This document shows positions 1 to 4,410 of a DNA stretch of 8,484 bases, in pieces; position 1 is the stretch's first letter; each line of letters begins with the position of its first letter. Location: the NCBI GenBank assembly GCA_016209155.1, contig JACQWU010000114.1:1-8484 (forward strand), read 5' to 3'. The notes beneath the pieces are model-generated. The model made no database searches and was not told where the DNA came from. It worked only from the letters and a program-made list of their open reading frames with translations. This DNA is from Candidatus Desantisiibacteriota bacterium (GTDB lineage: Bacteria; JACRDZ01). A program made the translations under genes and the position numbers.

Positions 1-74
1 TTGCTCCATATCAAATATATATAAAAAATTAAAAATCGGATGTTTTAATTTTTCAATAATAACTTTTTTATATT

Positions 75-437
75 TTAGAATTTTGTTCTAAGAATACGTA
101 CATTTTCAGCAGTTATAATTACTAAATTATTGGTTATATCATTTTCATTTAAAGAGTTATAAAATTTTTTAAATATTTCAAGAGTTCTTTTGACGTTTTG
201 CTTATAAATTTTAACAACAATAATTCCCCCGCATTTTGCTGGAGAAAATCTAAATATCCTTGTAAAATCTTTATCCATGGTTATTATAATTCTATTTTTT
301 TTACAAGCTATTTGAAATATTTTAGCATCAGATATTCCGGAAAGACCAGCATCTCTTACACTAAATATATCTAATCCTAAACTTTTCAAATAATCAATAA
401 TCGGTTCATATAAATTTTCGTCTGCTATAAATTTCAT
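75..437 (-). CDS. DUF5615 family PIN-like protein, probable toxin (RNase) of a DUF433/DUF5615 pair
   Basis: This 120-residue protein matches the small PIN-like DUF5615 (Mut7-C related) family in length and motifs. Acidic positions of a PIN-type metal site are visible: D6-E7-N8 in the opening strand (KFIADEN), D37 in GISDAKI, and D55/D57 in TMDKDF. An E111 in the C-terminal ITAENVRIL stretch is also typical of the family. By family knowledge it would act as a nuclease toxin in the cytoplasm; no nuclease target can be read from sequence. Its ATG overlaps the TGA of the upstream DUF433 gene (ATGA at 434-437), so the two are translationally coupled, which is standard for this pair. The ORF is full length with no break. 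The family assignment is secure. The toxic role is inferred from family and partner. Confidence 0.88.
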   Translation of the reverse strand: MKFIADENLYEPIIDYLKSLGLDIFSVRDAGLSGISDAKIFQIACKKNRIIITMDKDFTRIFRFSPAKCGGIIVVKIYKQNVKRTLEIFKKFYNSLNENDITNNLVIITAENVRILRTKF

Positions 438-661
438 ACAGCGATTCCTGCTTCTTCATCAACAAGAATTGAGGCATAAGCTAAACAAGCTCTTATATCT
501 TTATCTGTTATATTTGGATATGCTTTTATTATCCCATCAATATCTTCTCCACTAGCAAATAAATCAATTATAATATGAACGGGTATTCTTGTCCCTTTTA
601 TACATGCTTTTCCACTGCATATTTTGGGGTCACATATAATTCTATCAAAAATTTTTTCCAT
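434..661 (-). CDS. DUF433 family protein, probable antitoxin
   Basis: This 75-residue protein has the DUF433 signature: an opening RIICDPKICSGKACIKGTRI segment (residues 7-26) followed by a helix-turn-helix-like region (about residues 28-66) with PVHIIIDLFASGED and YPNITDKDIRACLAYA. The family usually supplies the antitoxin and DNA-binding partner of a DUF5615 nuclease encoded directly downstream, as here. The start at 661 is preceded by AAAGGA at good spacing and by a sigma-70-like promoter (724-752). The protein probably binds and neutralises the PIN-like protein and may repress its own promoter, but no clear operator palindrome was found in the leader. The reading frame is intact. Confidence 0.9.
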   Translation of the reverse strand: MEKIFDRIICDPKICSGKACIKGTRIPVHIIIDLFASGEDIDGIIKAYPNITDKDIRACLAYASILVDEEAGIAV

Positions 662-723
662 ATATTATTCCTTTCTAAATATATTTTTTTGTTTTAACAG
701 TGAGTTAGTTCTGATTTATGTAT

Positions 724-752
724 AATATATCAACCCATATATCTATTGTCAA
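724..752 (-). promoter_or_regulatory. Sigma-70-like promoter of the DUF433/DUF5615 operon
   Basis: On the minus strand a perfect -35 TTGACA (747-752) is followed after exactly 17 nt by TATATT (724-729, 5/6 match), with an A-rich tract just upstream of the -35. Transcription would start about 55 nt before the DUF433 ATG at 661. The position and quality make it the likely operon promoter. Confidence 0.65.
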
Positions 753-784
753 TTTTTTTCTAAAGAATGATTTAATAATATATG

Positions 785-801
785 CGGGACACATGTCCTC
801 C
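785..801. repeat. REP-like hairpin, copy 1 (GCGGGAC-N4-GTCCTCC)
   Basis: GGAC (787-790) and GTCC (795-798) form a short stem around a 4-nt loop, inside GCGGGAC-ACAT-GTCCTCC. The same layout, GCGGGAC-N4-GTCCT-ACC, occurs at 8319-8337. Both are GC-rich spots in AT-rich intergenic DNA and lie near copies of the 35-bp repeat, so they look like members of one dispersed palindromic family. Confidence 0.45.
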
Positions 802-841
802 AGAGTAGCAATAGGATTGACACTAAATTATAGTTTGAAAA

Positions 842-876
842 AATATTTGATAGGATTAACAGGATTTAAACCAAAA
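842..876. repeat. 35-bp dispersed repeat, copy 1 (inverted relative to 8161-8195)
   Basis: This segment matches the reverse complement of 8161-8195 at 33 of 35 positions. The last 25 bases (852-876) are identical, beginning AGGATTAACAGGATTT. The internal unit AGGATT(A/T) is itself repeated. Both copies lie in intergenic DNA next to GCGGGAC-type hairpins, about 7.3 kb apart and in opposite orientation. Confidence 0.75.
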
Positions 877-937
877 CAGTTACTTTTATTTAACATATTT
901 AAATCCATTAAGATATTTTATTATAATATTTTTAAAA

Positions 938-1042
938 GGCAGCGGATTTGATGTCCTATGGCCGCAGATAGCAGCTTTAGTAGTTCTTGGAACCATAATT
1001 ATGACAATAAGTATTTTAAGGTTTCACAAAAGATTGGAATAA
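938..1042 (+). pseudogene. Orphan C-terminal fragment of an ABC-2 type transporter permease
   Basis: Read on the plus strand, this stretch encodes 34 residues and a TAA stop. It contains GFDVLWPQIAALVVLG, a hydrophobic segment IIMTISILRF, and the ending HKRLE. This is the usual end of ABC-2 family permeases: a last periplasmic turn with xxxVLWPQ, the final transmembrane helix, then a short RFxKRLE tail. No matching upstream coding sequence is present; the AT-rich DNA before 938 does not continue the protein and the 5' part is gone. It is therefore a remnant of an efflux permease gene whose 3' end survived rearrangement. A MacB-type tail on the opposite strand ends a few bases away (1061-1087). 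Confidence 0.7.
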
Positions 1043-1060
1043 AAAGTTTTTCAACATCTT

Positions 1061-1087
1061 TTCATATCTTAACGCTTCAATCGGATT
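1061..1087 (-). pseudogene. Short MacB-type ABC permease tail (NPIEALRYE), copy 1
   Basis: Minus-strand translation gives NPIEALRYE, the conserved C-terminus of MacB/FtsX-family permeases. It overlaps, in another frame, the last codons of the chimeric ORF that ends at 1077. The coding DNA matches the second tail at 2743-2775 at 24 of 27 positions. In this copy the expected stop after RYE is missing and the frame runs on. It is a rearrangement scar, not a gene. Confidence 0.6.
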
Positions 1088-2084
1088 TATTATTTTTTAC
1101 ACGATTTATAATTTGATCAATATTTTTATTGGTTTTAATTGTTATTATTTCTATATTTGGATTTTTTTTATTATAAACACGAAATATCTCATCTGCAAAA
1201 GCCTGTCCAATTGTAGCCACTCCATCAAAATCAAAAATTACAATTTTAAATTTATCTATTCGCACCAATAGTCTTTTAGCTTGCGAACGTGAAATTAATT
1301 TTTCATTACCATATTGTGCTAAGCGCACAGGAACAATTGTTTTAGTAAATCCATAATCTTCACCGGATGTAAATTTATCGAATACTTCTTTAGTAGTTCG
1401 TGATGTATTATTTTTTAATGTCATAAATACACCGGTACCCGTGCTAAATTTTTGAGGTTCAAGAACCCAATCATCAATTTCATTATTCTTATGAGAAAAG
1501 CATACACTTCCTGAAATTATTGCAAAATGGTCGAACATTCTGGATGAAAAAAATATTCCTTCACCGGTATGATTTTCCGGATCAGTAGTGAGCTTGCCTT
1601 TTGATAACTCTAAAACAGAGTGACGTTCATCAAGTAATGACAGCTCTCTTTGTATTTTTTTAAAAATACCTTCTCCATTATCATAAATTACAATTTCAGT
1701 TGTTATTGCTGCAAAATCTTCAACATGTATTTTATCCCCTTTGTTTCTATCAAAACGTTTTACAATGTATGCAAAGCTGTTGGCTCTCAATTTTAAGACC
1801 GCAAATCCCGGGACATTGATTCCAATTTTTTTAGCTAAAATAGTGCATGTAAACTCATTTTCCGGTAAATGATAAAATGTTTGAGATTGTGGTTTTACAA
1901 TGTATTCACCTGCTTCAGCAGCAACAACTATTTTATTATCCGGTTTATTTATCTTAACTGATATTTTTGGCTGAACACCGGATATAGAAATCTTCCCTGC
2001 CATATTTTGCGCCTCAATATTAATGTCAGAAAGGCTTAAATCTATTTTTGGTATTTCATTTATCCAAAAAGATTTTTTGCGCAT
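1077..2084 (-). CDS. Chimeric ORF: N-terminal part of a HipT/HipA-like kinase fused to the C-terminal half of a GHKL ATPase/STAS-like (DUF4325) protein
   Basis: The 335-codon ORF joins two unrelated halves. Residues about 8-126 are HipT/HipA-like: NEIPKIDLSLSDI, a Gly-rich loop SISGVQPKIS with the serines autophosphorylated in HipT kinases, EYIVKP, the NEFTCTILAKKIGI helix, YIVKRFDR and HVEDFAAI. The C-terminal kinase half with the catalytic and metal-binding aspartates is absent. From about residue 129 the protein becomes an ATP-binding/STAS-like protein: a Bergerat-type D135-N-G-E-G139 box, a second TGEGIFFSSRMFD box (173-185), then a STAS-like domain (about 247-325) with KTIVPVRLAQYG, SRSQAKRLL and TIGQAFADEIFRVY. 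The N-box half of that ATPase is missing. The junction is near 1695-1710. The ATG at 2084 is probably not the native start, since the in-frame family N-terminus lies upstream in another frame (see 2060-2140). The product is probably catalytically dead. Confidence 0.8.
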   Translation of the reverse strand: MRKKSFWINEIPKIDLSLSDINIEAQNMAGKISISGVQPKISVKINKPDNKIVVAAEAGEYIVKPQSQTFYHLPENEFTCTILAKKIGINVPGFAVLKLRANSFAYIVKRFDRNKGDKIHVEDFAAITTEIVIYDNGEGIFKKIQRELSLLDERHSVLELSKGKLTTDPENHTGEGIFFSSRMFDHFAIISGSVCFSHKNNEIDDWVLEPQKFSTGTGVFMTLKNNTSRTTKEVFDKFTSGEDYGFTKTIVPVRLAQYGNEKLISRSQAKRLLVRIDKFKIVIFDFDGVATIGQAFADEIFRVYNKKNPNIEIITIKTNKNIDQIINRVKNNKSD

Positions 2085-2140
2085 TTATTGTGATATTCTT
2101 TTTTGCCTTCGCTATGCTCACCACAAATAAGACAAATCAT
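2060..2140 (-). pseudogene. hipT: Native hipT 5' end, out of frame with the downstream ORF
   Basis: An ATG at 2140 overlaps the TAA of hipS by one base (TAATG), follows GGAGG, and opens 26 codons reading MICLICGEHSEGKKEYHNKC then AKNLFG, ending at TAA (2060-2062). This CxxC...YHxKC...LFG opening is how HipT-type kinases normally begin, and the next expected residues (INEIPKIDL) continue in the -1 frame. A single base lost at about 2060-2066 would explain it. A slippery heptamer A-AAA-AAT sits in the correct zero frame at 2072-2078, so a -1 shift there is an alternative. Either way, hipT is not translated continuously by ordinary decoding. Confidence 0.75.
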
Positions 2141-2460
2141 TATTCCTCCACAATCTTAACCGCACCAATCGTATCTTCACAAGTAGCCAGCAATAATCCA
2201 AATTTATCATTCTTATCAATTTTAAGTGAAGTAGAAACAATATCCAAATACCAGCCTTCCGGCAGTAATCCTTCAAAAAATGAAAATAATTCCGTATTTT
2301 CATATGGTTCTTTTCTTATCTGTAAGGATATTGAAATAGGTGTTTTGTTATCAAGAAAATTAGCATCATAAGTAAACCTGAATCCTTTTTCTGTTTCTTC
2401 AAGTAATCCTGCTAATTTTTCTTTAAAAAAAATATTTGCTTTTCTTTTAGTTTTTATCAT
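2140..2460 (-). CDS. hipS: HipS-like small antitoxin (HipA N-terminal subdomain 1 protein)
   Basis: This 106-residue protein corresponds to the N-subdomain 1 of HipA encoded as a separate gene. That is the diagnostic feature of three-gene HipBST modules. The family pattern is visible: a K-x-G-x-L-x-E-x-(F) opening (KLAGLLEETEKGFRFTYDANFL), the strand ISISLQIRKEPYE, the FFEGLLPEGW motif (61-70), and FGLLLATCEDTIGAVKI (87-103). In the characterised E. coli HipBST system, HipS neutralises the kinase HipT and a protruding tryptophan is important; W70 here is a candidate equivalent. It overlaps hipB by 14 nt and hipT by one base, so the operon is translationally coupled. The gene is intact although its kinase partner is broken. 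The hip assignment is from domain and gene order. Confidence 0.82.
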   Translation of the reverse strand: MIKTKRKANIFFKEKLAGLLEETEKGFRFTYDANFLDNKTPISISLQIRKEPYENTELFSFFEGLLPEGWYLDIVSTSLKIDKNDKFGLLLATCEDTIGAVKIVEE

Positions 2461-2647
2461 TTTTTACCGCCTCTAAATGATAGCCAAATAATTCCAATAC
2501 CTGATTGACTTTATCAACACGTACTGTTTTTTTGCCTTGTTCAAGATCTCTTACAAATCTTATTCCAACCCCGGATCTTTTAGCAAAATCAACCTGGTTT
2601 AATCCTGATTTTTTTCGTAATTCCTTAATTTTTAATCGTATGTCCAT
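2447..2647 (-). CDS. hipB: HipB-like helix-turn-helix repressor
   Basis: The 66-residue protein is a single XRE/Cro-type HTH: RLKIKELRKKSGLNQVDFAK (4-23) holds the first helices with the typical L-x-Q-x-x-F-A turn, RSGVGIRFVRDLEQGK (24-39) the recognition helix and following turn, and VDKVNQVLELFGYHLE (44-59) the last helices. The FVRDLEQGKKTVRVDKV segment is characteristic of HipB/y4mF-type regulators. It is the first gene of a hipB-hipS-hipT operon, starts at ATG 2647 after AAGGG at good spacing, and lies 23 nt downstream of a perfect inverted repeat (2671-2696) that overlaps a TATAAT box. It should repress its own operon. The frame is intact. Confidence 0.88.
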   Translation of the reverse strand: MDIRLKIKELRKKSGLNQVDFAKRSGVGIRFVRDLEQGKKTVRVDKVNQVLELFGYHLEAVKNDKN

Positions 2648-2670
2648 TTTATATCCCTTAAATCGTCAGC

Positions 2671-2697
2671 ATAATAATATATAAACATATTATTATA
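2671..2697 (-). promoter_or_regulatory. Candidate HipB operator overlapping the hip -10 box
   Basis: ATAATAATAT (2671-2680) and ATATTATTAT (2687-2696) are perfect 10-bp inverted arms around a 6-nt spacer. On the minus strand a consensus -10 TATAAT lies at 2692-2697, overlapping the upstream arm; no good -35 was found at the usual distance. The hipB ATG is 24 nt downstream. A bound dimer would block the promoter, as expected for TA autoregulation. The arms are AT-only, so chance is higher than for a mixed sequence. Confidence 0.55.
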
Positions 2698-2742
2698 CGC
2701 ATATATACCTTTTGGGGTATAACTATTTTTTGGAATTATTAT

Positions 2743-2960
2743 CTATTCATACCTTAAAGCTTCAACCGGATTTAGCTTTTATGCCTGGCAGAGGTTGAAT
2801 GGTGCTCTCCCAGGTTCTCTGCTTCAGGCATTAAACCGGCGTCTCTTACTTCAGCATCTATGGAGTCAACATATTCTTGCCGAAAAGCTGGAACATACCT
2901 GTTATAACCGGAATAATAATTACATCGTCATTATCTCTCTTCAACCGGTTGCCACAACAG
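2743..2960 (-). pseudogene. Degraded MacB-type ABC efflux permease remnant
   Basis: Three pieces of a MacB-like permease are readable in order on the minus strand but in different frames. DNDDVIIIPVITGMFQLFG (about 2879-2935) resembles the periplasmic core domain and runs into TAG at 2858-2860. After a frameshift near 2880, RQEYVDSIDAEVRDAG and LMPEAEN (down to about 2800) continue that domain, ending in TAA at 2772-2774. Then, with the membrane helices deleted, LNPVEALRYE plus TAG (2743-2775) gives the conserved C-terminus. At least two frame breaks and one large internal deletion are needed. The 5' limit is uncertain. This explains the stretch between hipB and the ATPase gene; no functional gene is seen there. 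Confidence 0.7.
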
Positions 2961-2985
2961 CTATTACATCGCAGATGACAAATAC

Positions 2986-4116
2986 TTATATAATAAACTC
3001 CAAATAATTCTCTTTATTTATTACATTATATTCGGAATTTTTATAAGTTTCTTTCCATTCATCCGGTGACTTTATTTTTTGCTTTGACCATTTAATTTCA
3101 TATCCATATAATTTTCCATTTTTCTCTTCTATTAAATCTATCTCTTTTTTATCATAAGTTCGCCAGAAAAAATTATTTGAAAAAAACTGATAATATTCCT
3201 GCTTCTTAAGCATTTCAACAATAATATAATTTTCCCATAACATTCCTATATCATCACGTAAAAAAACAGGATTAAAATTATTTATTAAAGCATTTCTAAT
3301 GCCAAGATCATAAAAATAGTATCGTGGATTTTTGGTTATTTCTTTTCTTAAATTACGGCTAAATCCGGAAAGCTTAAAAATAACAAATGATTTTTCAAGC
3401 AAATCAAGATATCGGTCAACTGTATTTTTACTCATCGAAAGCTGAGTCCCAAGTTTAGTATAAGATACTTCTTTCCCTATTTGAAAAGCCAGACATTGCA
3501 GCAGCCTGCTTATTTTATCAGAATGCCGTATTCCATCAAGTTCAAGTATATCTTTATAGAGATAAGAATTTACTATTTCCTTCAAATAAAGAATGTTTTT
3601 ATTGTTATCATTATTTATAACAACTTCAGGATATGAACCATATATTAAACGATTTTCTAAAAGAGCAATTGTTTGCGCATGTGTTTCTGTTTCTTTTAAC
3701 TCTAATTGTGCAAGAGGATATAATTTAAGTGTGAATTTTCTTCCGGTTAATGGTTCTCCGATATTCTTTGCAAGATCAAAAGATGATGAACCGCTTGCTA
3801 TTAATTTTACCCCCTCTATATTATCAAGAATTAATTTAATATTTAGTCCTATATTTTTTATTTTTTGCGCTTCGTCAATAATTAATATTTTTGATTTACC
3901 TAAAAAATTTTTAAGTTTTTCAATAGATTGGCTGGATAAAAAATCCTGAATAACAATATCTTCCCCATTTACAAAAAGAGATTCATCTTTAAATTGCTTA
4001 ATTACTTCTTTAAGAAGTGTAGTTTTTCCACAGCGGCGAGGACCATACAAAATAATTGCTTTTTGAGGAGTTAATAATTTAATAATATTTTTTAAATGAT
4101 ATTGTGGTATATACAT
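2986..4116 (-). CDS. AAA+ ATPase with C-terminal DUF4143 domain
   Basis: This intact 376-residue protein has the standard layout of the AAA_14/DUF4143 family. An N-terminal NTPase domain carries Walker A GPRRCGKTT (26-34), Walker B ILIIDEAQ (76-83) and a sensor-like ASGSSSFDL segment (about 107-115), followed by LTGRKFTLKLYPL, the conserved (L/S)GR...L.PL strand. A winged-helix stretch VSYTKLGTQLSMSKNTVDRYLDLLEKSFVIFKL follows at about 218-250. The C-terminal DUF4143 region has YYFYDLGIRNALI, WENYIIVEM and a restriction-endonuclease-like core with EIDLIEE then YGYEIKW, resembling D-(x)n-ExK nuclease motifs. Family members bind ATP and are scattered among TA and mobile genes, but their cellular role is not established. 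The start is supported by the promoter and operator just upstream; the Shine-Dalgarno (AAAGG) is weak. Confidence 0.9.
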   Translation of the reverse strand: MYIPQYHLKNIIKLLTPQKAIILYGPRRCGKTTLLKEVIKQFKDESLFVNGEDIVIQDFLSSQSIEKLKNFLGKSKILIIDEAQKIKNIGLNIKLILDNIEGVKLIASGSSSFDLAKNIGEPLTGRKFTLKLYPLAQLELKETETHAQTIALLENRLIYGSYPEVVINNDNNKNILYLKEIVNSYLYKDILELDGIRHSDKISRLLQCLAFQIGKEVSYTKLGTQLSMSKNTVDRYLDLLEKSFVIFKLSGFSRNLRKEITKNPRYYFYDLGIRNALINNFNPVFLRDDIGMLWENYIIVEMLKKQEYYQFFSNNFFWRTYDKKEIDLIEEKNGKLYGYEIKWSKQKIKSPDEWKETYKNSEYNVINKENYLEFII

Positions 4117-4129
4117 TACTCAATACCTT

Positions 4130-4187
4130 TTTATAAATTTAGTCACCCAATTGACTAAATTATAAAAAATACAGTCATGTTTGTCAA
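4130..4187 (-). promoter_or_regulatory. Consensus promoter with overlapping inverted-repeat operator for the DUF4143 ATPase gene
   Basis: On the minus strand a perfect -35 TTGACA (4182-4187), a 17-nt spacer and a perfect -10 TATAAT (4159-4164) form a full consensus promoter. An inverted repeat overlaps the -10. Its arms TTTATAAATTTAGTC (4130-4144) and GACTAAATTATAAA (4153-4166) pair apart from one bulged A, around the 8-nt spacer ACCCAATT. The repeat ends 13 nt before the ATG at 4116. It may be a repressor operator, or a 5'-UTR hairpin that limits ribosome access. Confidence 0.7.
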
Positions 4188-4216
4188 TCAGAAATTATTC
4201 AATGAAATATTAATTT

Positions 4217-4245
4217 TTGATTTTTATAACAATTTTGGATATAAT
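4217..4245 (+). promoter_or_regulatory. Probable promoter for the plus-strand transcript leading to the surface protein
   Basis: TTGATT (4217-4222) and TATAAT (4240-4245) are separated by 17 nt, the optimal spacing. The start point would be near 4252, giving a leader of about 160 nt before the ATG at 4411. It lies back to back with the divergent ATPase promoter. Confidence 0.5.
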
Positions 4246-4252
4246 TGTGATT

Positions 4253-4375
4253 ATGGGTTTAGTTTTTTTGGCGAATATAACTTCTTATGCTGACAAACTT
4301 GATATTTTTAAAAAAATAATAAAAGAAGTTACACTGCCAAAAGAAGCTTCAAAATTATTGTGGAAAACAGTTTAG
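4253..4375 (+). CDS. Possible small ORF of 40 codons, or remnant, upstream of the surface protein
   Basis: ATG at 4253 opens 40 codons (MGLVFLANITSYADKLDIFK, then KIIKEVTLPKEASKLLWKTV) ending in TAG, 35 nt before the next ATG. The start is hydrophobic and the rest is amphipathic with lysines. Extending the same frame to a TTG at 4217 adds ITILDIIVIM and makes the start look like a signal or membrane segment. No Shine-Dalgarno site precedes either start, and the ATG falls almost on the predicted transcript start, so translation would have to be leaderless. It may be a leader peptide, a remnant of an exported protein or chance; I do not recognise a family. Confidence 0.3.
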   Translation: MGLVFLANITSYADKLDIFKKIIKEVTLPKEASKLLWKTV

Positions 4376-4410
4376 GAAGATATTATACGGATTTTTAAAA
4401 GGAGAATATT

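Noticed and set aside
718-951. 77-codon plus-strand ORF
   Set aside because: It covers the DUF433 promoter on the opposite strand, a REP-like hairpin and the 35-bp repeat, has no Shine-Dalgarno site and an unstructured AT-driven composition (many I, F, K, N).
1041-1051. AAAAAGTTTTT palindrome between the converging ABC-2 fragment and the hip operon as a terminator
   Set aside because: It is too short and without a GC-rich stem; A/T tracts of this type are common in this AT-rich sequence.
2048-2371. 107-codon plus-strand ORF and a 61-codon minus-strand ORF (2118-2303) within hipS
   Set aside because: Both are alternative-frame readings of hipS and the hipT start, which have clear family motifs.
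2795-3007. 70-codon plus-strand ORF
   Set aside because: It reads the antisense of the MacB remnant and the 3' end of the ATPase gene; no ribosome site or recognisable motif.
3593-3949. 118-codon plus-strand ORF
   Set aside because: It is antisense to the AAA+ ATPase domain, including the Walker B region; low-complexity hydrophobic composition.
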